From assembly GCA_032388755.1 (NCBI GenBank), contig CP135593.1:1860001-1924000 (forward strand): a DNA stretch of 64,000 bases, read 5' to 3'. A model generated the notes under the pieces. That model saw nothing but the letters and a program-made list of their open reading frames with translations, was not told where the DNA came from and did not search any database. Both the position numbers and the translations under genes were made by a program. The stretch is from Neisseria sp. DTU_2020_1000833_1_SI_GRL_NUU_006 (GTDB taxonomy: Bacteria > Pseudomonadota > Gammaproteobacteria > Burkholderiales > Neisseriaceae). How positions within the stretch are numbered: the stretch's first letter is position 1; each line of letters opens with the position of its first letter. Shown piece after piece: positions 21,613-28,639 of this stretch.

Positions 21613-22122
21613 ATGGCTATGCACGCGCTTCATTTTTCGGCTTCGGACAAGGCCGCGCTTTATCGGGAGGTATTGCCACAGATTGAGTCTGTGGTGGCGG
21701 ACGAGACGGATTGGGTGGCGAATTTGGCGAACACGGCGGCGGTTTTGAAGGAAGCGTTCGGCTGGTTTTGGGTGGGTTTTTATTTGGTCGATACGCGTAC
21801 GGACGAATTGGTTTTGGCGCCGTTTCAGGGGCCTTTGGCGTGTACGCGGATTCCGTTCGGGCGCGGGGTGTGCGGTCAGGCTTGGGCGAAGGGCGAGACG
21901 GTGGTCGTCAAGGATGTCAACGCGCATCCCGACCATATTGCCTGCTCGTCTTTGTCGCGTTCGGAAATTGTGGTTCCGCTGTTTTCAGACGACCTCTGTA
22001 TCGGCGTATTGGATATGGACAGCGAGCATTTGGCGCAGTTTGATGAAACGGATGCTTTGTATTTGGGCGAACTGGCGAAGATTTTGGAGAAGCGGTTTAA
22101 GGCTTCGCATCAGGCGGCTTGA
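21613..22122 (+). CDS. msrC: free methionine-(R)-sulfoxide reductase (GAF domain)
   Basis: This 169-residue cytoplasmic GAF-domain protein matches the fRMsr family, which repairs free methionine-R-sulfoxide. Family residues are present: WVGFYL in the early sheet, [19 protein letters not shown] with two cysteines (about residues 77 and 87) and [15 protein letters not shown] with the third. Thiol chemistry between these cysteines reduces the sulfoxide. An inverse DUS in the coding sequence gives the peptide LFSDDLCIG. The second ATG at 21619 (MHALHF) is an alternative start. Confidence 0.93.
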   Translation: MAMHALHFSASDKAALYREVLPQIESVVADETDWVANLANTAAVLKEAFGWFWVGFYLVDTRTDELVLAPFQGPLACTRIPFGRGVCGQAWAKGETVVVKDVNAHPDHIACSSLSRSEIVVPLFSDDLCIGVLDMDSEHLAQFDETDALYLGELAKILEKRFKASHQAA

Positions 22123-22224
22123 GACCGAAAAAACGGGCGGGCGGCGCGCGCTGAAGTTGGCGTGGCGGGAGTGTGGTTTTATAATGTCTGCCATTGCTAA
22201 AACAATTATTTAACGGAGCACAAA

Positions 22225-22881
22225 ATGGATTTTGAAAAAGCGCGGTTCAACATGGTCGAGCAGCAAATCCGTCCGTGGGATGTATTGGATTTTGACGTTT
22301 TGGACGCTTTGGAGGAGATTCCGCGCGAGCGTTTCGTGAACGAGTCCTTGCAGGGTTTGGCGTATGCCGATATGGAGCTGCCTCTTGCGAATGGTCATAA
22401 GATGCTCGAGCCGAAAGTCGTGGCGCGGTTGGCGCAGGGGTTGAAGCTGACCAAAACCGATACGGTTTTGGAAATCGGTACGGGTTCGGGCTATGCGACC
22501 GCGCTCTTGGCGAAACTGGCGGGCAAAGTGGTTTCAGACGACCTCGATGCCGAGCAGCAAAACCGCGCCAAAGCAGTGTTGGACGGCTTGGCTTTGGACA
22601 ATATCGATTATGTGCAAAACAACGGGCTGACCGAGCCTTCCGCGGGCGCACCGTTTGATGCGGTTTACGTCGGCGGCGCGGTGGACCGCGTGCCTGACGT
22701 ATTGAAAGAACAGTTGAAAGACGGCGGCCGCATGGCAGTCATCGTCGGTCGCCGGCCGGTACAGCGCGCGCTGCTGATTACGCGCAAGGGCGACGAATTT
22801 GAAGAAAAAGTCCTGTTCGACACGCTGGTCGCGCATTTGGACGACAAAGAAAACCGTCCTTTCGGCGATTTCGATTTTTAA
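22225..22881 (+). CDS. protein-L-isoaspartate O-methyltransferase family protein
   Basis: This 218-residue protein has a Rossmann methyltransferase fold with SAM motif VLEIGTGSGYATALLAKLAG at about residues 78-97, and the family features NMVEQQIRP, IPRERFV and GLAYADMELPL. True Pcm repairs isoaspartyl residues; this short family found in Neisseria lacks some of the Pcm loop, so activity is uncertain. A DUS inside the gene yields VVSDDLDA in place of the usual motif II strand. GGAG lies 8 bases before the ATG. A DUS-pair terminator follows at 22896-22948. Confidence 0.85.
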   Translation: MDFEKARFNMVEQQIRPWDVLDFDVLDALEEIPRERFVNESLQGLAYADMELPLANGHKMLEPKVVARLAQGLKLTKTDTVLEIGTGSGYATALLAKLAGKVVSDDLDAEQQNRAKAVLDGLALDNIDYVQNNGLTEPSAGAPFDAVYVGGAVDRVPDVLKEQLKDGGRMAVIVGRRPVQRALLITRKGDEFEEKVLFDTLVAHLDDKENRPFGDFDF

Positions 22882-22895
22882 TCTTTTTTGAAATC

Positions 22896-22948
22896 AAAGG
22901 TCGTCTGAAAACTAGCCGGACATGGCGAAACGTTTTCAGACGACCTTT
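22896..22948. terminator. DUS-pair hairpin terminator
   Basis: Inverted DUS copies with a loop of about 20 bases and a T-run after the second arm, between the methyltransferase and rhodanese genes. Confidence 0.65.
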
Positions 22949-22980
22949 CATCGTTTCCATCATTTCACACACACAACATC

Positions 22981-23307
22981 ATGACGATCCCGCAACTCAC
23001 CCCGCTGCAACTGCAACAATGGCAGGAAGAAGGCCGCGCGTTCCATCTGCTGGACGTGCGCACCGACGAGGAAACAGCCGTCTGCGCCCTGCCTGACGCC
23101 ATCCATATCCCGATGAACCTGATTCCGCTGCGCCAAAACGAGCTGCCCGACGACGATTTGCCGATTGTCGTTTACTGCCACCACGGCATCCGCAGCCTAC
23201 ATACGGCGATGTATCTGGCAGATGCGGGTTTTGAAAATCTGTTTAATCTGCAAGGCGGGATTGATGCTTGGGCTTTGCAGGTGGATGGGACGATGGCGAG
23301 ATATTGA
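22981..23307 (+). CDS. single-domain rhodanese-like protein
   Basis: This 108-residue protein is a complete rhodanese domain: LLDVRTDEE, AIHIPMNLIP and the active loop VVYCHHGIRS with the sulfur-carrying cysteine at about residue 63, followed by the C-terminal LQGGIDAWA. The loop CHHGIRS resembles GlpE/PspE-like sulfur transferases. It would move sulfane sulfur in the cytoplasm; the acceptor is not known. Its stop codon TGA is followed immediately by a CREE. Confidence 0.9.
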   Translation: MTIPQLTPLQLQQWQEEGRAFHLLDVRTDEETAVCALPDAIHIPMNLIPLRQNELPDDDLPIVVYCHHGIRSLHTAMYLADAGFENLFNLQGGIDAWALQVDGTMARY

Positions 23308-23414
23308 TATAGTGGATTAACTTTAAACCAGTACGGCGTTGCCTCGCCTTGCCGTACTATCTGTACTGTCTGCGGCTTCGTCGCCTTGTCCTGATTTAAA
23401 GTTAATCCACTATA
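23308..23414. repeat. Correia repeat enclosed element, short form
   Basis: This 107-bp element is bounded by TATAGTGGATTAA and TTAATCCACTATA and lacks the 50-bp central segment of the full-length copy at 1995-2151. It starts at the first base after the rhodanese stop codon, so its transcript must carry the CREE stem, a possible RNase III target. Confidence 0.93.
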
Positions 23415-23430
23415 TATTTGCTCATAAAAA

Positions 23431-23479
23431 AACTGCACCTTGTGAGTTGGAGGGGATGTCCAACTTTTGGGGTGCAGTT
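23431..23479. mobile_element. 49-bp relic of an IS3/IS150-like insertion sequence
   Basis: AACTGCACC and GGTGCAGTT are terminal inverted repeats, with a second inner pair GTTGGA/TCCAAC. The right arm reads, inverted, AACTGCACCCCAAAAGTTGGA, typical of IS150-group ends. Both ends remain joined with nothing between, so it is either an end-to-end deletion product or a tiny MITE. No transposase fragment is present. Confidence 0.5.
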
Positions 23480-23543
23480 CAAACCTTGATTCGGTTTTTC
23501 AGACGACCTTGTACTTAATAATCTTCTATTGCAAGAAATGTTC

Positions 23544-24083
23544 ATGACACCCCAAACCGTCTTAGATTTCTGGTTTGCCGAAGAAAACCGTCCTTTTCTG
23601 TTTGCCAAAAACGATGGATTCGATGCCGAGATTCGCGCGCGATTTTTTGATGTCTGGCAACAGGCGGCCCGTGGCGAGCTTGCACACTGGCGCGACACCC
23701 TGCAAGGCAGGCTCGCCGAAATCATCCTGCTCGACCAATTCTCGCGCAACCTGTTTCGCAACAGCTCCCAAGCATTTGCCCAAGATTTAGCCGCTCTCAT
23801 CCTTGCCCAAGAAGCCGTCCGTCAGCCCAGTTTCGCCGACCTCCTATCGCACGAACGCCATTTCATGCTCATGCCGTTGATGCACAGCGAAAGTCAAGTT
23901 GTCCACGAACAAGCCGTTCCTCTGTTTGAACGCTATACCGACGGACACGCATTGGATTTTGAAATCAAACACAAAGTCATCATCGACCGCTTCGGACGCT
24001 ATCCGCACCGCAATGCCGTATTGGGACGTGAAAGCACGGAGGAAGAGGCGGAATTTTTGAAGCAGGAAGGTTCGTCATTTTAA
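23544..24083 (+). CDS. DUF924 family protein
   Basis: This 179-residue protein (from the ATG at 23544; a TTG at 23529 would add five residues) is an all-helical DUF924 (PF06041) member. Family motifs are seen: TVLDFWFAE near the start, GRLAEIILLDQFSRNLFR, FMLMPLMHSES, and HKVIIDRFGRYPHRNAVLGR followed by STEEEAEFL. The fold is tetratricopeptide-like; the biochemical role of the family is not established. It converges on slyX, with a DUS-pair hairpin between them. Confidence 0.9.
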   Translation: MTPQTVLDFWFAEENRPFLFAKNDGFDAEIRARFFDVWQQAARGELAHWRDTLQGRLAEIILLDQFSRNLFRNSSQAFAQDLAALILAQEAVRQPSFADLLSHERHFMLMPLMHSESQVVHEQAVPLFERYTDGHALDFEIKHKVIIDRFGRYPHRNAVLGRESTEEEAEFLKQEGSSF

Positions 24084-24100
24084 TTTGGGTTTCAAAATTT

Positions 24101-24136
24101 GAAGGTCGTCTGAAAACCATTTTTCAGACGACCTTC
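24101..24136. terminator. DUS-pair hairpin terminator between DUF924 gene and slyX
   Basis: GAAGGTCGTCTGAAAA and its inverse pair around a 4-base loop and serve two convergent genes. Confidence 0.8.
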
Positions 24137-24151
24137 TTTCATATTCTCGCT

Positions 24152-24379
24152 TCAATAATGTGGCGGAATTTCATCACGCAGGCTGTAAGGTTCGCGCTCT
24201 CCGTTTGCGCCTTTATCCTGCATTTTCTGATAAAGCAGCCTCAACTGCGCCTGCTGCAAATCCAGCGTCTGCTGCATTTTCGCCACCGTATCGTTCAGGC
24301 TGCCGATTAAGTCTTCCTGAAGCGCGGTTTGGATTTCCAGCTCGGCGATGCGGTGTTCCAATTCGTCCATTTCACTCAT
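24152..24379 (-). CDS. slyX: SlyX-like protein
   Basis: This 75-residue protein is one long coiled coil (about residues 3-52: ELEHRIAELEIQ, LIGSLNDTVAKMQ) followed by a short polar tail ending EIPPHY, the pattern of the SlyX family (PF04102). No function is established for SlyX. Its ATG directly follows the stop codon of the antiporter gene, so the two are translated from one message. Confidence 0.9.
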   Translation of the reverse strand: MSEMDELEHRIAELEIQTALQEDLIGSLNDTVAKMQQTLDLQQAQLRLLYQKMQDKGANGEREPYSLRDEIPPHY

Positions 24380-25753
24380 TTACAGCACCATCGCGGCAAT
24401 CCAGCCGGCAATCATCAGCGGGATATTGTAGTGGATAAAGGTCGGGATGACGGAGTCTCGGATGTGGTCGTGTTGTCCGTCGGCGTTCAAACCCATGGTC
24501 GGGCCGAGCGTCGAGTCAGACGCGGGCGAACCGGCGTCGCCCAATGCGCCCGCCGTACCGACGATGGCGACGGTTGCCAGCGGCGAGAAGCCGAGGCTGA
24601 TACACAGCGGCACATAAATCGCGGTAATAATCGGCAAGGTGGAGAAAGAAGAGCCGATACCCATGGTGACCAACAATCCGACAAACAACATAGCAAATGC
24701 CGCCATGCCTTTATTGCCGCCGAAAAGCTGCATACTGTGTTCGACCAGCGGTTTGATTTCGCCTGTCGCGGTCATGACTGCCGCAAAACCTTGCGCCGCA
24801 ATCATGATGAAACCGACCATCGCCATCATTTTGATGCCTTCACCGAACACATCACTGGCAGCATCTCGGTTCATCACGCCGAGCATCATAAAGACGGCAA
24901 ACCCCAGCATCGCGCCCAACACCAGCGAATCTTCATACATCAACTGAATCGCAAAGCACACGCCGATTGCCACCGCCGCCACCAGACTGCGGTAAGCCGA
25001 AGGCTGGGGCTGTTCGGATGCTTCGCGGTTGTCCTCGGCATCAATGGTATTGGTTTGGTAAGAACGCGGTTTGCGGTAATGGATAAACGCCAAAATCAGC
25101 CCCGCCACCATACCCAGCGCAGGAATCGCCATCGCATGCATGACGCTAATGCCTTTTACGTCCATGCCCGCAGATTTGATGTTGCCCAAGAGGATGTCGT
25201 TCAAGAAAATCGCGCCGAAGCCGTAAGGCAGGAACATATAAGTCGTCACCAAACCGAACGTAATCACACACGCCACTAGGCGGCGGTCGACTTTCAAACG
25301 GTTAAACACCAGCAAAAGCGGCGGAATAATCATCGGAATAAACGCGATATGAATAGGCACGACGTTTTGACTCATGATGCCCATCGCCAAAATAATCAGC
25401 AACAGCGTCCATTTCACCGAACTTTCGCCTTTCGCGGCATCCTGACTGTTGTTGAGTTTGCGGATAATGCCGCCCGCAAGCTGCTGCGGCAGCCCCGAAT
25501 AGGTAATCGCCATCGCGAACGCACCGAGCATCGCATAAGACAAAGAAATCCGCGCGCCGCCCTTCAAACCTTCGTTAAACACGGGAATAATCCCCGACTG
25601 CGTAACATTACCCGCCGTATCTACGACGTTTTCCAGCGGCATACCCGCCACCAGTCCGCCGACAAACGCACCGACAGTCAGGCTCAATACAACGTGTACC
25701 CGCGACAGCGACAACACGAGCATCACGATTACTGCAATCACTACGGCATTCAT
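24380..25753 (-). CDS. Na+/H+ antiporter family membrane protein
   Basis: This 457-residue protein has about 12 membrane helices and matches the putative Na+/H+ antiporter family of the NhaC-related ion transporter superfamily (HI1586/YuiF-like). The conserved late segment GTAGALGDAGSPASDSTLGP is present, as is GIGSSFSTLPIITAIYVP. The real substrate is uncertain; related carriers transport amino acids or organic acids. GGAG with good spacing precedes the ATG. A DUS lies 14 bp upstream of the start. Confidence 0.87.
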   Translation of the reverse strand: MNAVVIAVIVMLVLSLSRVHVVLSLTVGAFVGGLVAGMPLENVVDTAGNVTQSGIIPVFNEGLKGGARISLSYAMLGAFAMAITYSGLPQQLAGGIIRKLNNSQDAAKGESSVKWTLLLIILAMGIMSQNVVPIHIAFIPMIIPPLLLVFNRLKVDRRLVACVITFGLVTTYMFLPYGFGAIFLNDILLGNIKSAGMDVKGISVMHAMAIPALGMVAGLILAFIHYRKPRSYQTNTIDAEDNREASEQPQPSAYRSLVAAVAIGVCFAIQLMYEDSLVLGAMLGFAVFMMLGVMNRDAASDVFGEGIKMMAMVGFIMIAAQGFAAVMTATGEIKPLVEHSMQLFGGNKGMAAFAMLFVGLLVTMGIGSSFSTLPIITAIYVPLCISLGFSPLATVAIVGTAGALGDAGSPASDSTLGPTMGLNADGQHDHIRDSVIPTFIHYNIPLMIAGWIAAMVL

Positions 25754-25917
25754 GCCCTTTCTCCGTTTCAGACGACCTGTCGGCCATCTATTTATATATT
25801 AAAAGAAACATCATAACCTAACATGATTTAACACGCTAGGGCAAGCCGCCTTTCAGACGACCCGCCCTACCCCGCACCCAAAATAAAGGTCGTCTGAAAA
25901 CGAGAGAAACCAGTTTT
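25754..25917. other. intergenic region with three DUS between antiporter and repeat block
   Basis: It holds single DUS near 25767-25779 and 25851-25862 and one arm of the DUS pair at 25885-25928. No gene is seen. Confidence 0.6.
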
Positions 25918-26072
25918 CAGACGACCTCGGATAGTTTTTGGGTTTCAACTACCGCGTGCATGCGTACCGTACACACCTACACCCGATGCCCGGTTTCAAC
26001 CGTCAGATTCTCGAATCTGACGGCTTTTGAGATGGCAGGCTTTTGTCGAATACAAGTATCCGGCCTACGGCT
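25918..26072. repeat. A-B repeat unit 1 (unoccupied IS110 target)
   Basis: Segment A1 (25918-25976) runs straight into B1 (25977-26072). A close copy of A is at 26088-26147 and a close copy of B at 27325-27420, so an A-B unit of about 155 bp is duplicated in tandem and the second copy is split by the IS110 element. B contains a 24-bp perfect inverted repeat at 26000-26023, centred on the TC dinucleotide at 26011-26012. The A/B joint reads CCGTACACAC-CT-ACACCCGATG. Confidence 0.8.
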
Positions 26073-26087
26073 GACTGTCCATCTTTT

Positions 26088-26147
26088 CAGACGACCTTGG
26101 ATGGGTTTTGGGGTTTAACAACCGCATGCGTGCGTACCGCACACACC
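26088..26147. repeat. A repeat copy 2, left flank of the IS110 element
   Basis: It matches 25918-25976 with scattered substitutions (GCATGCGTGCGTACCGCACACAC). It begins with an inverse DUS and ends at the CT where the IS begins, with one extra C compared with copy 1. Confidence 0.8.
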
Positions 26148-26149
26148 CT

Positions 26150-26307
26150 TGTATATCGGAACTCCCGTATCATAGCAACAAACCGCCCGGCCGCCATCCG
26201 TACACACCCAAGGCAAACAACCGTTGAGTAGCTTAGGGAGCGGTCGGGCAACCCATCGACACAACCGGACAGTTGCCAGACAACACAACCGAATGCAAGG
26301 CAGGTTT
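26150..26307 (+). ncRNA. candidate IS110 bridge RNA (seekRNA)
   Basis: IS110 elements encode a structured RNA before the transposase that pairs with both target and donor DNA. Here 26185-26194 and 26240-26249 form a 10-bp stem enclosing a 45-nt loop. In the loop, CCGTACACACC (26198-26208) equals the left target including the first core base, and GTAG (26228-26231) is the reverse complement of the core plus right target CTAC. Downstream, ACAGTTGC (26269-26276) equals the right end of the IS at 27318-27325, and ATGCAAG (26293-26299) pairs with the left end CTTGTAT (26148-26154) with one G-T wobble. Both left-type guides have C opposite the core T. No folding program or RNA data were available. 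Confidence 0.65.
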
Positions 26308-27279
26308 ATGATGAGTACCCAACACAATTACGCAGGCATCGACATCGCCAAACGAAACTTCGTCATCGCCGTTTCGTCTTTGTCTAAAACCAAAACCGAA
26401 ACCAACAACCCGAAAGGTATCGCCCATACTATCGAATACCTTAAAAAGCACAACGTCGCCCTCGTTGTGATGGAAAGCACCGGCGGTCTCGAAATCCCCG
26501 CCGCCAAAGCCATCCACCGCGCAGGTATGGCCGTGATCATCGCCAACCCGCGTCAGACGCATCAGTTTGCCCAATCGCAGTCGCTGACCAAAACCGATGC
26601 CAAAGATGCCCAAATGCTCGCCTTCTTCGCACAGATGATGACGCAGAAAGAAGGTTGGCAAACCATGCTCTACCACCCGCCCACCGAAGCGGAAGAAGTG
26701 TTGGAAGCATTGGTTAACCGCCGCAACCAACTGGTGGATATGCGGACTGCCGAGAAAAACCGTCTGCATCAGGTTCATGAAACGCAAGTCGAAAGCGTCA
26801 AACAACTGATTGCCCATTTTGACCGGCTGATTGACGAATTGGACAAACAAATCGACGACCACACCCACACGCATTTTGACGGCAAAGCCCAAGTGGCAGA
26901 GCAAATCAAAGGTATCGGTTCGATAACGACGGCTACGCTGATGGCGATGCTGCCCGAATTGGGGCGGTTGAGCCACAAACGGATAGCGAGTTTGGTCGGC
27001 ATTGCCCCGCACCCGAGGGAGAGTGGTGAAACCAAATTCAAAAGCCGCTGCTTCGGCGGAAGGTCTGCGGTGCGTAAGGCGCTGTATATGGCTACCGTGG
27101 TAGCGACACGTTTTGAACCGCTTATTCGGGATTTCTATCAGCGCCTGCTGTCCAAGGGTAAGCCGTATAAGGTTGCCGTTACGGCATGTATGCGCAAACT
27201 GTTGACGATATTGAATGCCCGGATGCGTGATTATTTTGCCGAAAACGGTACCACCGAAAACGGTATCCGAACGGCTTGA
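26308..27279 (+). CDS. IS110-family DEDD transposase (Piv-like)
   Basis: This 323-residue protein has the RuvC-like DEDD domain first: YAGIDIAKRNF (Asp), VVMESTGG (Glu) and TKTDAKDAQ (two Asp) by residue 95. A coiled-coil linker spans about 120-190. The C-terminal Tnp2 domain has IKGIGSITTATLMA, SLVGIAPHPRESGE and FGGRSAVRKALYMA with the serine thought to form the covalent DNA bond. All catalytic motifs are intact and there is no frameshift, so it could be active. AAGGCAGG precedes ATG 26308; ATG 26311 directly follows and could also serve. Confidence 0.93.
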   Translation: MMSTQHNYAGIDIAKRNFVIAVSSLSKTKTETNNPKGIAHTIEYLKKHNVALVVMESTGGLEIPAAKAIHRAGMAVIIANPRQTHQFAQSQSLTKTDAKDAQMLAFFAQMMTQKEGWQTMLYHPPTEAEEVLEALVNRRNQLVDMRTAEKNRLHQVHETQVESVKQLIAHFDRLIDELDKQIDDHTHTHFDGKAQVAEQIKGIGSITTATLMAMLPELGRLSHKRIASLVGIAPHPRESGETKFKSRCFGGRSAVRKALYMATVVATRFEPLIRDFYQRLLSKGKPYKVAVTACMRKLLTILNARMRDYFAENGTTENGIRTA

Positions 27280-27326
27280 TTTGAGTTTTTGTATTTTTGC
27301 CCGACGGGGTGAAAAATACAGTTGCT

Positions 27327-27420
27327 ACACCCGATGCCCAGTTTCAGTAGGTCAGATTCTCGAATCTGACGGCTTTTGAGATGGTAGGCTTTTGTCGGAC
27401 ACAAGTATCCGACTATGGGT
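27327..27420. repeat. B repeat copy 2, right flank of the IS110 element
   Basis: It matches 25979-26072, including GATGCCC, the palindrome core GTCAGATTCTCGAATCTGAC (27351-27370) and CGGCTTTTGAGATGG. The outer bases of the palindrome are lost on the left side (AGGTCAG instead of CCGTCAG). Confidence 0.8.
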
Positions 27421-27430
27421 ATACAAAAAA

Positions 27431-28627
27431 CTACAATTTATTGTTTTTAAATAAATTTTCAATGGATAGATTAAATCCACCATCAGGTTTTCCTAAAATC
27501 GCATCATAAAGAACTACACTCAACTCTGATTGTGGCAAATTGAAATCACGCTTATATGGTGTTATTTCCCATCCTTCTGCCTCAGCTCTTTCCCCATACC
27601 TTTGAACTGCCCCCGGAATCAAATTAGCTGCTTGTTTTTTAGAAATCTGACGTTTTTGGTATTCATCTGATGCATATCTACAAGCCCTATAAATAAAATT
27701 ATACATTTGAGCTACGGAATATTTTTGGAGAAGCTTATTGAATACCGCTTTTGTTTTTTCTCCTGGAGAAAAAACAAAATGACGTGCTGTCAATTGATAA
27801 TCCAAATAAGCTAAACATTCCTGTAATGCAACTTCTTCACAGAGCTGTTTTATCTCTAAAGAGTATGTATCAAAAAACTCTGGCATACAGACTATTTCTC
27901 CAATCATTGACTGAAGAGAAGAAATATTTTCCTTAGAATTTATCAACCAAATTACTTCAGTTATAGAAAAGCTGAAAGATCCGTCATCATGAAAATTAAA
28001 AGCTGATAGATTGCTACTGGGGTCAATCAAAAGTATGTTGTCCCTGTATAACTGCCTAAGGATTTCAATACTGTAATTTTCATTTGGCGTAAATCTTATT
28101 CCATAAATATCGGAATAAGCTTGTAGTTCGGACAATTCCTCATTTGCAGAAAATCTTATTAGTGTAAAAAGAAAAATAATCTGCTTTAGAGAAGCTTCCG
28201 AAAAATCAAAAAGATGATGTTCCAAGCTAAATGAAACATCATTAATCAATTGCGCTCTCTGCTTTCTTTCCTTTTCTGTTTTTTCTAATTCTTTTTTCTT
28301 CTCCTCTTCCTGTTTTTCATATAAAAACTGTTGCTGTTGTTTCGCTCTGCACTCCATACAGATCATATTGTTTTTTTTAATAAGCTTATAAAATTCGGTT
28401 CGATTATGGCAAACATGTTGTTTTCCACAGGAAATACAAACCGTGTCAGAAATATAAGCAATACATGATTCTTTCACCATTTTGTATAGAGTAGGGGTAT
28501 TAATTCCATATTGCCCTGACAATTCTTTTACATCATAGATAAAATGACCATCTTTGTTAATTTGCCAATAATTTTGGCACAGGGCTTTAATGGTTTCGTC
28601 ATTATTCAAAAATTCCAAATAAATCAT
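27431..28627 (-). CDS. unknown 398-residue protein with zinc-finger and coiled coil, directly behind polA
   Basis: I do not recognise the family. Residues 31-52 look like a helix-turn-helix (VKELSGQYGINTPTLYKMVK). Residues 63-92 hold two Cys pairs, CISC and CMEC, spaced 25 residues apart with a CH between them, which suggests a zinc knuckle. A charged coiled coil rich in Gln, Lys and Glu (about 93-125) follows, then a 270-residue mixed domain with a basic conserved-looking segment YRACRYASDEYQKRQISKKQ. The DNA is visibly more A+T rich than polA or thiG. Its ATG is 12 bp after the polA stop, with AGAGGAA as ribosome site, so it depends on polA transcription. Acquired DNA is likely; the role is unknown. 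Confidence 0.8.
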   Translation of the reverse strand: MIYLEFLNNDETIKALCQNYWQINKDGHFIYDVKELSGQYGINTPTLYKMVKESCIAYISDTVCISCGKQHVCHNRTEFYKLIKKNNMICMECRAKQQQQFLYEKQEEEKKKELEKTEKERKQRAQLINDVSFSLEHHLFDFSEASLKQIIFLFTLIRFSANEELSELQAYSDIYGIRFTPNENYSIEILRQLYRDNILLIDPSSNLSAFNFHDDGSFSFSITEVIWLINSKENISSLQSMIGEIVCMPEFFDTYSLEIKQLCEEVALQECLAYLDYQLTARHFVFSPGEKTKAVFNKLLQKYSVAQMYNFIYRACRYASDEYQKRQISKKQAANLIPGAVQRYGERAEAEGWEITPYKRDFNLPQSELSVVLYDAILGKPDGGFNLSIENLFKNNKL

Positions 28628-28639
28628 CGTTATTCCTCT

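Larger units (their letters stand above)
26148..27326 (+). mobile_element. IS110/Piv-family insertion sequence
   Basis: The element is about 1.18 kb and carries one DEDD transposase gene. Its borders are deduced by comparing the filled copy (A2-IS-B2) with the empty copy A1-B1: CT at 26148-26149 and CT at 27325-27326 bracket the element, and the empty site has a single CT. There are no terminal inverted repeats and no longer target duplication, as expected for IS110 elements. The left flank has one extra C, so the left border may be off by one base. Gonococcal Piv-related genes (irg/pivNG) are relatives of this transposase. Confidence 0.85.

Noticed and set aside
24329..25279. 316-residue open frame on the plus strand opposite the Na+/H+ antiporter
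   Set aside because: Histidine/arginine/glutamine-rich composition typical of antisense translation of a membrane protein; the antiporter frame is clearly the real one.
25978..27420. filamentous phage or Mu-like prophage around the Piv-like transposase
   Set aside because: Piv-like genes are carried by neisserial filamentous prophages, but no phage structural or replication genes and no dRS3 repeats are near; an independent IS110 element explains the sequence.
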